Positions 16,332-26,089 of a stretch of 64,000 bases of DNA are shown one piece after another. Within the stretch, counting starts at the first letter, position 1. Every line of letters starts with the position of its first letter. The translations under genes were made by a program, and so were the position numbers. The notes under the pieces are model-generated. The model saw nothing but the letters and a program-made list of their open reading frames with translations. It ran no database searches and was not told the origin of the DNA. This DNA comes from Bifidobacterium ramosum (GTDB lineage: Bacteria > Actinomycetota > Actinomycetes > Actinomycetales > Bifidobacteriaceae): the NCBI RefSeq assembly GCF_009299505.1, contig NZ_WBSM01000003.1, positions 1 to 64,000 of the forward strand. Direction: 5' to 3'.

Positions 16332-19300
16332 TCAGGCTTCGAAGAAGCCGGAAGCGCCGAGACGGGCGTCGGGATCGAGCAGCATGGCCTTCTCGACCTC
16401 GTGCGCGTCGTAGCGCGAACCGTCGGGCAGACGCGTGCCATCCTTGCGGAAGCGGCGCTCCTCGATCGGCTCGTACAGCGCGGCGTGACCCATCATGCCT
16501 TCCTCAAGCCGACGCTGACCGGCGACCAGCCGCGCGTTCGCACGATCACGCCACGCGTCGAGCGCCTTCTCGCCGTCTACATGCGCAACGGCCGCCTCGA
16601 ACGCGCCCGGATTCACGATCGCCACGAATCCGGACACATGTCCGAAGCCGAGCGACGTCGCCAGTCCGGCCTTGATCGTACGTCCGGCGACAGTCGAACC
16701 GGTCGAACCTGCGGCACCATCACCAGCCGTCGCCGCGTCGACCGCAAGCGAACCGGCAGCACCGGCCGAGCCAGCAGCACCCGCACCGATCGCCAGCGGC
16801 GTCCGCAGCCACACCATGTGGTCGTCGCGCGCAAGCTTCGGATCCACGCAGTCGAGCGCCGCGTTCGCCGGAATCACGCCCGTGCGGAACAGCTGCGTGA
16901 GCCCGTTGATCTGGAACACGCACGCGCCGCCCTTCGCGTGGCCGGTGAGCGTCTTCTGCGAGATGACGAACAGCGGGTTGCCGTCGGTGCGGCCGATCGC
17001 GTGCGCCAACGTGTTGTGCAGTTCGGATTCGTTCGGATCGTTCGCGTTGGTGGACGTGTCATGCTTGGAGACCACGGCGATGTCGTCCGGCGTGACGCCG
17101 AGCGCGGCCAGATCGCGCACGAGCTGCGAGTCGCGACCGCCGCGACCGGCCGCGAGCGCGCCGAGTCCCGGAGCCGGGATCGACGTGTGTGCGCCGTCCG
17201 CGAACGAGTGCACGTAGCCGACGACACCCGCGACCGGCAAACCGAGCCGCGCCGCGATGTCGCCGCGCGTGAGCAGGATCGTGCCGCCACCCTGCGATTC
17301 GACGAAGCCGCCGCGGCGACGGTCGTTCGCACGGGAGAAGAACCGCGCGTCGATGCCCTTGCCGTACATTTCGGCGGAGTTCGCGGTGGCGTTCATGTTG
17401 CCGAAGCCGATCACGGATTCCACGCCGATGTCGTCGATCGCGCCGGTGACCACGAAGTCGGCCTTGCCGAGCTTGATCTTGTCGAAGCCCTCCTCAAGCG
17501 ACACCGCGGCGGTGGCGCATGCGGAGACGGGCTGGACCATGCTGCCGTAGCCGCCGATGTACGACTGCATGACGTGCGCGGCGACGACGTTCGGCAGCGC
17601 CTCCTGCAGGATGTCGGTCGGGATCTCGTGGTTGAGGAAGCGGTCGAGGTACAGCTTGCGCATCGACATCATGCCGCCGAAGCCGGTGCCCTGCGTGCTC
17701 GCCACCATCGACGGGTGGATGGCCTGCAGGATCTCGACCGGCGTGAATCCGGCGGACAGGTACGCGTCCACGGTGGTGACGATGTTCCACAACGCGATCT
17801 TGTCGACGTCGCCGACCATCGAGGCGGGGATGCCCCACTTGACCGGGTCGAATCCGGTCGGGAACTGGCCGCCGACGGTACGGGTCATGGTGGCGCGGCG
17901 CGGCACGCGGATCATCGATCCGGCGTGGCGGGTCACGTTCCACTCGCCGGATTCGGCATCGCGGGCGATGGTGGTGTGCGCGGCGTCGAGCGCGACGTAT
18001 TCGCGCGCGGCGTCCTCGGTCGGTACCGAGAAGGTGACGTCGTGGTCGAGGTAGACCTCGGCCTCCTCCTCGTCGTTGCCGCCGGAAACAGTGCCGGACT
18101 TGCCACCGTCGGACGAACGGTAGTCGTCGCCCATGCCGTCCTCGAACGGGCGGATGCCGGAGCGCGCCACGACCTCGTCGTGGTAACGGTCGTGGATGTC
18201 CTCCTCGGGCACGAGGTTGCCGTCGGTATCGTACCAGCCGGGCTTCGGGCTGTCCTGCCACGTGAGCAAGCCCATATTCCACGCGAGTTCGAGCACCGCA
18301 CCGGCGGACAGATCGACGGTACCGTCGGCGTGGATGCCGAGTTCGGCTTCGGCGCGGGTGCGTCCGGAGCCCCACGGGCCGAGTTCGCCGATGGAGACGA
18401 TCACGACCTCGTCCTCCGGCCGCGCGGTGACGCTCGACCAGTCGGTCAGGTTGACCGCCGGCTGGGTCGGCACGTGCGGCGTGGGCAGCGCCTTGACTCG
18501 CTGCCCACGCGAGGAGGAGGACAGTCCAGTGGACTGTCCGACGACGGAGCCATCCGCCTCCTGTCCTGCGATACCCTTCGCGTCCGCCTCCGCTTCCGCA
18601 CGCAATGCACGGATGTCGAGCGGCTCGTTGCCGAGTCCGCCGGTCAGGTCGACGTCAAGCGGGGCGACGGCTGCGGCCGCGCGCGATTCGGCGGTGCACA
18701 GGTCGAGCAGTCGCGTCGCGATCTCGGCGGTCGAGTATGTGCGGATGCCGTGACGTTCGACCACACTGACCAGCGGATCGTTGCCGCCCATGAGTCCGGT
18801 GCCGCGCACCCAGCCGATCTTCGGATGGGCGAACGTCACGCGATCGGACCACACACGTTCGGCATGCGCACGACGCACGATCGCGTCAAATGCGGACTTG
18901 ACCTCGCCGTACGCGCCGTCGCCGCCGAACACGCCGCGGTTCGGCGAACCGGGCAGCACGACGTGCATCTTATGCTGCACGTCGGTGTCCGCGCCGATCT
19001 TCGCGAGTCCGGCGATCGCGCGTTCGATGCCCCACAGCATGAGGCGCGCCTGCGATTCGAACAGTGCGCCGGAGTCGGCCATCGTGCCGTGCACCGGCGG
19101 CGCGGCGAACGGGAAGAACAGGGTCGGCTCGTACGCGGGCTTCAGGATCGTCGTGGTCGCGCCGCTCGTCTTCTTCTGTTCGTTGCCGATCCAGTTGACC
19201 AGCGCGTCGACGTCGCGGTAGCTGGACAGGTTCGCGGGGACGAGCCAGAGCTTCGCGCCCGCCGTGGCATGCGTACGGTACGTCTGCTTCGCCCATGCCT

Positions 19301-22300
19301 TGACGCTCGGCTTGAAGCTGTGCGATGTGGCGATGACGGTCGCACCGCCGGCGAGGAGCCCCGCGACGACCTGCGCGGCGATCGAGTTCGGTGCGACGCC
19401 GGTGACCACGGCGATGTCGCCCGCGAAGCGCGATGCGGCCGGGTCGTCGGACACGGACTGCAGCGCCTCGTGCGCGATGCGACCCAACGCGTCGGCCAGA
19501 TCGCCGGTCGCCTTGCCCGCGAACCAGCGGGCCTCGTCGGCCACGGCCTTGCCGAGACCGCGGAAGCCGCCGTTGAGCAGCGCCGGGTTGTTGTCGTAGA
19601 ACGCGCGGGCGAGGTCCTCGCGGGCGGACGCCCAGCGGTCGTCGAACAGGATCGCATTGTTCGCATCGAACCGAGGCTCGACTTGCTGCGGCCAGTCGGC
19701 GCCGAGTTCGGCGGTGACGGTCGCGACCACGGCCGCGTTGCGGGCGGCCTCGTCGGCGTCGAAGTCGACGGCCGGCGCGCTGATGCCGAGCTGGTTGAGC
19801 ACGGTACGCGCCGCGGTCGCAAGCACGCCGTGTTCGCCGGTGACCTTCGCGGCGAACGCGTCAAGCGCGGCGGAATCGACCACCGCACCGCCCGCCGCAC
19901 CACCGGCGGACGGCTTGGACACGGCCACACCCTTGGTCTGGCCGACCAGTGCGACCGCGTCATCGATGAGCTGATCGGCGGCGGCCGCGTTCGCGACGGC
20001 ACCGGTCGGCAGTTTCGCAAGATCGCCGCCGCGCGAGCTGGCGCCCTCGCGGGTGTCGAGCAGCAGCGCCGCGGTAGTGGCGGCCACCCAGCCTTCGCCG
20101 AGCTGCCACACGCCGGTCACGCGGTCGCGGATGTGCGACGGCTTGACGCCGGCCGCACCGAACAGCGCGCGCAGACGGTCGCGGATAATGTCGGAGAGCA
20201 CCGCGCCGAACGGCTTGTAGTTCGGTGCGGCCTTGTTGACGATCTGCGCGAGCTGCGTGAGCGTCGCCTCGGCCGCGCCGTCGACGCTGGCCACGCCGAG
20301 TTCGGCGCTGATGTCCATGAGCAGCTGGTTGCGGCGGGAGGACACGCCGTTGGTGAGCGTGTCGGTGGTGTCGGACGCGCCGATCTGATCGAGGCGCACC
20401 TTGGCGGAGTACGCCATGAGCACGCCGATCGCGTCGGATGCCTTGAAGGGCAGGTCAGAGACCGGGCCGGCAGGCACGGCGTCATTCGCTGCGGACGCAA
20501 CAGCCGACGCGGCCGGAGCGGAGACCGGTGCCGCCGCGACCGGAGCCGCCGCGGAACCGAGCTTGTCCACCGCCGAACCGCCCGTCGGAGCGGCCGCCGG
20601 CGTCGCCTTCGCCGCAGACGCGGCAGTCTCGACAACGGCATCGTCCGCAACTTCCGGCGCGAGTGAGTCCGTATCCGTCATATACACACGCCCCTCGTCG
20701 CGGCCGACGTTATACACGGCCACCGAGCGATCCGCGAACTGCGGCAGGCGCAGCGTCTTCGTACCGAGGTTGGCGAGCGTCGGCGCGTTGCCGAGGCCGA
20801 CCTCGACGTACTCCTCCACGCCGAGTCCGCCGGCGGTACGGTCGGAGAACATGAGCGCCTGCGTTTCGATCCACCGCACCGGCGACGCGAATTGCCAGCT
20901 CAGCAGTTCGGTGAGCAGCAGCCGGCCGAGCTTCTGGTCATCCGCCGCGTAGGAGTCCCACACGGCCGGATCGTCCAACGCGGCGCGAATGCGCTCCGAC
21001 GGCACGACCTCGAGGATCTTCGCCGCGAACTCCTTCGTCATCTCGAACGGCGCGGCCACGAGGTTCGGAATGTACCGGCCGACCAGACGTCCGCGATAGT
21101 CGATGTGCTGCGGCAGCAGCGCGTCGAGCTTGTCGCGGAACTCCGGCACGCCCTTGCGCAGCAACGTGGAGTGGAACGGCACGTCGATGCCGGGCACGAG
21201 CATGAACGGCGGTTTGCCGCCGTATTCCTTCGCGCGGCGGCTGGCGTCGGCCTGCAGCGCCTTGAGTCCGGCGATGGTGCCGGCGATCGCGTACTGCTGG
21301 CCGGCGAGGTTGTAGTTGACGATCTCGAGGAACTCGCCGCTGGCCTTGGCGATCGACGCGACGTATTCACGCACGCCGTCGTCGCCCACGCCGAACTGGT
21401 TCGGCCGCAGCGCACCCATGCGGTAGTTCGAACGGCCCTGCGCGTCACGGTCGATGAGATGATGCATGGTCGAGCCGCGGTGGAACACGAGTTCGAGCAC
21501 GGTCTCCAGAGGGATGACGCCGGCGAACGAGCTCAGCGCATTGTATTCGCCGAGCGAATGGCCGGCGAAGTACGACGGCCAGATGTCCGCGCCGGCTTCA
21601 CGCAGACGCGCGGTCTGGGCGAACGCGACGGTCGCGAGCGCGACCTGCGTGAACTGCGTGAGGTTGAGCAGTCCGTCAGGGTGACGGTAGGTGACGCCGT
21701 TGGCGGTGAGTTCCTTCGGATTGTCACGCACGACGGCGAGGATCGAGAACCCGAGCTTGCTGCGCGTGAGTTTGTCGGCACGCTCCCACACATCGCGGGC
21801 GGCGGCGGACTTGGCGCGCTCGTCGAGCACCATGCCCTGCTTCTGGATGCCCTGGCCGGGGTAGACGAACGCGCTGATCGGCGCGCGGGCGATTGCGGTG
21901 CCGCGCGAGACAAGCGCACCGTCGATCTTGCAGGTGATTTCGAGCGCAAGGCCGCCGTGCCGCACCTTGCCGACGCGTTCGACGGTGATCTCGACGCGGT
22001 CGCCCAGCTGCACCATGCCGTACATGTTGTACGTCCAGCCGGCGATCTCGTAGTGCGCGCCCTTGGCGTCGATGGCCTGCGCGACGTGCTGGGCGACGGC
22101 GGACAGCCACATGCCGTGCACGAGCGGCGCCTTGAGTCCGGAGATGCGCGCGCCGCGCACGGACGTGTGGATCGGGTTGAAGTCGCCGGACGTGCGAGCG
22201 AACGCGGTCATGTCGTTCGGCGCGGTGACGGTGACGCGGCGCAGGATGCGGCGCGCGGTCGGTGCGATCTCGAAGCGATCGTTGTCAGCGTTGCTACCGT

Positions 22301-25300
22301 TGTCAGTATTGCTATCGTGTGCGTCATGTGCAGCCGTACGGATCGCCAGCCAGTCGCCGTTGTCGGGAGCAGCGGTCGGCAGTGCGTCGGAGTACGCGCG
22401 GCCGCGGATCGCAAACCGTTCGGTTTCATGCGCAAGCGGCGTGCCGTCGGCGGCGGTATGGATGACGTGGATCGTCACGACGCGACCGGACGACGATTCG
22501 GCGTACGGTTCGGCCCACGAGGTGAGACGGACCGTTTCGCCGACATGCTTGAGCAGTTCGGATTCGCTGACGTCGAGTTCGATCAAGTGATCGAGATGGA
22601 CAGCGTTGAGCAGTCCTTCGATGATCGGGAAGCCGTCGACCATGACCGAGCCGAGCGCCGCATAGATCGCCGGCCATGCCGGGCCGACGAGTGCGTCGGG
22701 TGCGATGCGCGAGGCGACGAGGTCCTGCGGCAGTTGGCCGGCGGTGGCGGCCTCGTGGTCGAAGCCAAGGTTGGCCGAGAGGGTGTACGTGGCATGCGCT
22801 TCGCCGAACGTCCTGCCTTCGGCGGCGACGATCTCGGGCATCGCGGCGAGCATGTCGCCGGTGATGGCGGTGTTGCCGATGCCTGCGGTGGCGGCGAGCA
22901 TCGCGTAGACGTGTTTCGGCAACCGTTCGCGGTCGACGACCGGCAGCAGGCCGGATTCAGCCGGACGCACGATGAGCGGAATCACGATGTCGCGCACGGC
23001 GTGCTTGGACAGGCCGCCGTCCGGGTCGTGGTCCCAATGCGTGTCGAGATGGATGTCGAGATCGAGCAGGGTCGCGCCGTCGCGCTCGCCCACCGTGGTG
23101 ATCTCGTAGTCGCGGTCGCCGACCGCGGTGCCGTACGCGGGGTTGGTCATGAGATGGCCGACCCACGAAATGTTCGGCGCCTTGCGAACGTATGCCTCGA
23201 CACTGTCCGCACCGCCCAGCTGTGCGAACGCTGTCACCGCATGATCGGCACCGTCGGTACCATCACGATCAGCACCGTCATGATCGTCAGCAGCAGCCGT
23301 CTCGCCGGCCACACGGTCGACCATCGCGGATTCGAACCGGCCGAGGATGTCGGCGATCGGCTCGTCCACGCTCGTGATGCCGGCCACCGAGATCGGTCCC
23401 GGGATCACACGCACCGAATCGGCGGAATACCGCGCGTCCTCGGACTGCCAGAGCTGATCCTGACCCCACCAGCGCAGCAGGTCGTGGTCGATCACCGGCA
23501 CGAACGGCATCGGTTTCGGGTACTCGCGCACGAGCACCGGGAACCATGCGGCGTCGGCCGGCACCACGGTCAGCGTACGGGCCTGCGGATATGCGGCGGC
23601 GAGCTTCGCGATCGCGGCGTCCGGGTCGGCTTCGACGTCGGCGCGCGAGGCGAACAGCGACGTGATCTCGCCGTGGTCGACGTCGCTCACGCGCGCTTCG
23701 ATGCGCTGCAGCAGGTGCAGGAAGCGGTCGGCGTACGTCGGGTCGACCCACGGGAACGCGAGTTCGGCGAACCGCTGCGCCCACTCGAGGTAGGTCATGG
23801 TTTCGAGGTCGCCGAAGTACGGCTTGGCGGTCTTGTCGAGCGCGGCGATGATCTCGTCGCGGCGCGACTCGAGCTCCTCGGGGTGCTTCATCACGCGCAC
23901 GAGCAGCCGGCCGCACGCGGCGGACGAGTTCTCGACCTCGTAGATGTCGGCGTGCAGGTGGCTCAGGCCGGAGGTCATGCCGCCGACGTCCTTGCCGCTG
24001 GGCACCCAGCGTTCGCCGAGCGGGGCGAACGGGTCGTCGTCGGCCGCGTCCGCACCGTTCGTCGCGGTGATGCCCGGCGTGGCGACGAGCATGCGCTTGA
24101 CCTGCGGACTGGTGTGTGCCTCCTTGGCGGTCATGGCGGCGGTGCCGACGAGCACGCCGTCCACCGGCATCTTCGGACGGCCGTATGCGAGCGCCCAGTC
24201 GCCGGAGATGTAGTCGGCGCCGCGTTCCGGCGTGCCGATGCCACCGCCGGCGACGAGCACGAGGTTGCTCTGTTCGCGTACCTGCGCATACGTGGTCAGC
24301 AGCAGGTCGTCGAGCGACTCCCAGCTGTGGTGGCCGCCGGCGAGGCCGCCTTCGACCTCCATGATGATCGTGGTCGGCGCGACGGCCTTCGCGATGCGGA
24401 TCACCTGGCGGATCTGATCAACGGTGCCTGGCTTGAAGCACACGTATGGGAAACCGTCCGCGTTGAGGTCGCGGATCAGCGCGACCGCCTCGTCGAGCTC
24501 CGGGATGCCCGCGGAGACGACCACGCCGTCGATCGGTGCGCCGGACGCGCGCTTCTTCGGTACGATGCGCGTGCCGCCGAACTGCAGGTTCCACAGGTAG
24601 CGGTCCATGAACATCGCGTTGAACTCGACCGTGCGGCCTTCCTCGAGCAGCTCCTCGAGCTTGGCGACGTGACGATCGAACACGTCGGCGGTCACCTGAC
24701 CGCCGCCTGCGAGTTCGGCCCAGTAGCCGGCGTTGGCCGCGGCCGCGACGATCTCGGGGTCGACGGTGGTCGGGGTCATGCCGGCGAGCAGCACCGGCGC
24801 CTTGCCGGTGAGTTCGGAGAAACGCGTGCGCACCTTGTCGCCGGCCGGCGTGTGCAGCACGACGGGTGCGAACGTGCGCCAGTCCTGCGCGCGGGCCGGT
24901 TCGCCCTCCATCGTGGACAGCGCGGCGCGGTCGGCGGCGGTGCCGGCTTCGACCACGCCCACACCGGTGCCCTGCGCGACGGTCGTGATGAGCTTGCCCA
25001 CGGTCGCGTCGGGGCCGAAGTCCACGATCCATAGACGCGCCGGGTCGGTCGCGGCGAGCGTATCCTGCACGCGCGCGGCCCAATCCACATGGTTGAGCAG
25101 CACTTCGGCGGCGAGTTCGCGCGCATGGTCGGCGTTCAGACCGCATGCGGTCGCCCACGCGACGGTCTGGTCGACCGCGGCGGCCATGAGCGGGCTGTGG
25201 AACGGCAGCGTGACGTCGAGATATTCGAGCGTCGGGTCGAACACGCGGCCGCCGCGCACCTTGTCGGCGCGCAGCTTGGCCTGCTTCTTATGTTCCTTCT

Positions 25301-26039
25301 CGACGGCGAGCGCGAACGCGGCGAGGTCTTGCGGGTAGCCGGACAGCACGACGTGGTTCGCGGAGTTGGTGACGGCCACGGCGATCGGGCCGCGGGTGGC
25401 CGGGTTCTGCTCGACGCGGGCGATGAGCGCGTCGACCTGCGCGCGCGTCGCGTCCTTGACGGAGAGCATCGGCGTGGCCGGACCGTCATCGGCGGCCGTG
25501 GCGAGGCGCGGCACGAGCGCGAGTTCGCGGGCGCGGCGCGTGCCGGCGATGCCGATGAGCTTGGCGATGGCGAGGATCTCGTCGATGTCGGCGGCCGCCG
25601 CGTCGATCGAGCCGGCCTCGTGGATCGCGCGCACCATGTGCACGGCGAGGATGCCCTGCGAATGGCCGAGCACGGCAAGGGGCTTGGCAGTGGCGACGTC
25701 GTAGCCGAGCGCGGCCGCGTCAAGCAGCGCGCCGAGCTGGGCGAGTGCAATGCCCGGCACGGAGACGGCCGCATCGGCCGCGGCGCCAAGCCTGGCCGAG
25801 TTCGCGCCGTTCGCCGCGGCGACGGCGAACACGTCGAGTGTGCGGCCGGTGGTCGCGAGCAGGTCGGCGGCGACCGGCGCGAGCATCGCGTCGGCGACGG
25901 CCGCGTGGTCGTGCAGCGCGGCGGCGAGCGTCGGGTCGACGGTCTGCTCGTTGAGCGCCGCGGTCCACGGCGTGGACTGTCCGGCGAACGCGAGCGCATG
26001 CGGCTCGCCCGCCAGCTTGTTCAAGAAGAAGGTAGTCAT
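16332..26039 (-). CDS. fas: Type I fatty acid synthase (bacterial fused FAS)
   Basis: 3235 residues from ATG 26039 with AAGGAAC upstream. One chain carries all activities that make long-chain acyl-CoA from acetyl-CoA, malonyl-CoA and NADPH in the cytoplasm. Domains in order: acetyl transferase with GHSQG at about 125-129; enoyl reductase with VAGGGIGTPERGADYISG near 595; dehydratase hot-dog region with SGDFNPIHTSVRGARISG near 1286; malonyl/palmitoyl transferase with FAGHSLGEYNALSS near 1490; an Ala/Pro linker; carrier domain with VSSRRNQLLMDISAELG near 1898; ketoreductase from about 2150; ketosynthase with VSACATAAVSLEEG (Cys near 2840), SKHDTSTNANDPNE and LTGHAKGGA. The length and order fit corynebacterial/bifidobacterial FAS I. 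No phosphopantetheinyl transferase domain ends the chain; acpS downstream should supply it. The gene follows accD by 50 bases on the same strand, giving a carboxylase-FAS operon. Confidence 0.97.
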   Translation of the reverse strand: MTTFFLNKLAGEPHALAFAGQSTPWTAALNEQTVDPTLAAALHDHAAVADAMLAPVAADLLATTGRTLDVFAVAAANGANSARLGAAADAAVSVPGIALAQLGALLDAAALGYDVATAKPLAVLGHSQGILAVHMVRAIHEAGSIDAAAADIDEILAIAKLIGIAGTRRARELALVPRLATAADDGPATPMLSVKDATRAQVDALIARVEQNPATRGPIAVAVTNSANHVVLSGYPQDLAAFALAVEKEHKKQAKLRADKVRGGRVFDPTLEYLDVTLPFHSPLMAAAVDQTVAWATACGLNADHARELAAEVLLNHVDWAARVQDTLAATDPARLWIVDFGPDATVGKLITTVAQGTGVGVVEAGTAADRAALSTMEGEPARAQDWRTFAPVVLHTPAGDKVRTRFSELTGKAPVLLAGMTPTTVDPEIVAAAANAGYWAELAGGGQVTADVFDRHVAKLEELLEEGRTVEFNAMFMDRYLWNLQFGGTRIVPKKRASGAPIDGVVVSAGIPELDEAVALIRDLNADGFPYVCFKPGTVDQIRQVIRIAKAVAPTTIIMEVEGGLAGGHHSWESLDDLLLTTYAQVREQSNLVLVAGGGIGTPERGADYISGDWALAYGRPKMPVDGVLVGTAAMTAKEAHTSPQVKRMLVATPGITATNGADAADDDPFAPLGERWVPSGKDVGGMTSGLSHLHADIYEVENSSAACGRLLVRVMKHPEELESRRDEIIAALDKTAKPYFGDLETMTYLEWAQRFAELAFPWVDPTYADRFLHLLQRIEARVSDVDHGEITSLFASRADVEADPDAAIAKLAAAYPQARTLTVVPADAAWFPVLVREYPKPMPFVPVIDHDLLRWWGQDQLWQSEDARYSADSVRVIPGPISVAGITSVDEPIADILGRFESAMVDRVAGETAAADDHDGADRDGTDGADHAVTAFAQLGGADSVEAYVRKAPNISWVGHLMTNPAYGTAVGDRDYEITTVGERDGATLLDLDIHLDTHWDHDPDGGLSKHAVRDIVIPLIVRPAESGLLPVVDRERLPKHVYAMLAATAGIGNTAITGDMLAAMPEIVAAEGRTFGEAHATYTLSANLGFDHEAATAGQLPQDLVASRIAPDALVGPAWPAIYAALGSVMVDGFPIIEGLLNAVHLDHLIELDVSESELLKHVGETVRLTSWAEPYAESSSGRVVTIHVIHTAADGTPLAHETERFAIRGRAYSDALPTAAPDNGDWLAIRTAAHDAHDSNTDNGSNADNDRFEIAPTARRILRRVTVTAPNDMTAFARTSGDFNPIHTSVRGARISGLKAPLVHGMWLSAVAQHVAQAIDAKGAHYEIAGWTYNMYGMVQLGDRVEITVERVGKVRHGGLALEITCKIDGALVSRGTAIARAPISAFVYPGQGIQKQGMVLDERAKSAAARDVWERADKLTRSKLGFSILAVVRDNPKELTANGVTYRHPDGLLNLTQFTQVALATVAFAQTARLREAGADIWPSYFAGHSLGEYNALSSFAGVIPLETVLELVFHRGSTMHHLIDRDAQGRSNYRMGALRPNQFGVGDDGVREYVASIAKASGEFLEIVNYNLAGQQYAIAGTIAGLKALQADASRRAKEYGGKPPFMLVPGIDVPFHSTLLRKGVPEFRDKLDALLPQHIDYRGRLVGRYIPNLVAAPFEMTKEFAAKILEVVPSERIRAALDDPAVWDSYAADDQKLGRLLLTELLSWQFASPVRWIETQALMFSDRTAGGLGVEEYVEVGLGNAPTLANLGTKTLRLPQFADRSVAVYNVGRDEGRVYMTDTDSLAPEVADDAVVETAASAAKATPAAAPTGGSAVDKLGSAAAPVAAAPVSAPAASAVASAANDAVPAGPVSDLPFKASDAIGVLMAYSAKVRLDQIGASDTTDTLTNGVSSRRNQLLMDISAELGVASVDGAAEATLTQLAQIVNKAAPNYKPFGAVLSDIIRDRLRALFGAAGVKPSHIRDRVTGVWQLGEGWVAATTAALLLDTREGASSRGGDLAKLPTGAVANAAAADQLIDDAVALVGQTKGVAVSKPSAGGAAGGAVVDSAALDAFAAKVTGEHGVLATAARTVLNQLGISAPAVDFDADEAARNAAVVATVTAELGADWPQQVEPRFDANNAILFDDRWASAREDLARAFYDNNPALLNGGFRGLGKAVADEARWFAGKATGDLADALGRIAHEALQSVSDDPAASRFAGDIAVVTGVAPNSIAAQVVAGLLAGGATVIATSHSFKPSVKAWAKQTYRTHATAGAKLWLVPANLSSYRDVDALVNWIGNEQKKTSGATTTILKPAYEPTLFFPFAAPPVHGTMADSGALFESQARLMLWGIERAIAGLAKIGADTDVQHKMHVVLPGSPNRGVFGGDGAYGEVKSAFDAIVRRAHAERVWSDRVTFAHPKIGWVRGTGLMGGNDPLVSVVERHGIRTYSTAEIATRLLDLCTAESRAAAAVAPLDVDLTGGLGNEPLDIRALRAEAEADAKGIAGQEADGSVVGQSTGLSSSSRGQRVKALPTPHVPTQPAVNLTDWSSVTARPEDEVVIVSIGELGPWGSGRTRAEAELGIHADGTVDLSAGAVLELAWNMGLLTWQDSPKPGWYDTDGNLVPEEDIHDRYHDEVVARSGIRPFEDGMGDDYRSSDGGKSGTVSGGNDEEEAEVYLDHDVTFSVPTEDAAREYVALDAAHTTIARDAESGEWNVTRHAGSMIRVPRRATMTRTVGGQFPTGFDPVKWGIPASMVGDVDKIALWNIVTTVDAYLSAGFTPVEILQAIHPSMVASTQGTGFGGMMSMRKLYLDRFLNHEIPTDILQEALPNVVAAHVMQSYIGGYGSMVQPVSACATAAVSLEEGFDKIKLGKADFVVTGAIDDIGVESVIGFGNMNATANSAEMYGKGIDARFFSRANDRRRGGFVESQGGGTILLTRGDIAARLGLPVAGVVGYVHSFADGAHTSIPAPGLGALAAGRGGRDSQLVRDLAALGVTPDDIAVVSKHDTSTNANDPNESELHNTLAHAIGRTDGNPLFVISQKTLTGHAKGGACVFQINGLTQLFRTGVIPANAALDCVDPKLARDDHMVWLRTPLAIGAGAAGSAGAAGSLAVDAATAGDGAAGSTGSTVAGRTIKAGLATSLGFGHVSGFVAIVNPGAFEAAVAHVDGEKALDAWRDRANARLVAGQRRLEEGMMGHAALYEPIEERRFRKDGTRLPDGSRYDAHEVEKAMLLDPDARLGASGFFEA

Positions 26040-26089
26040 AAGAGTTCCTTTACGTAGGTTGATCGGTCGTGTTCAGAAAGTCTGCGACA

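Noticed and set aside
16401..20666. Very long plus-strand open frame (1421 codons) opposite fas
   Set aside because: It is the shadow of fas in G+C-rich DNA: Arg/Val/Gly-rich product without domains, no ribosome site, and fas itself is unmistakable. The same applies to the plus-strand frame at 20892-25034.
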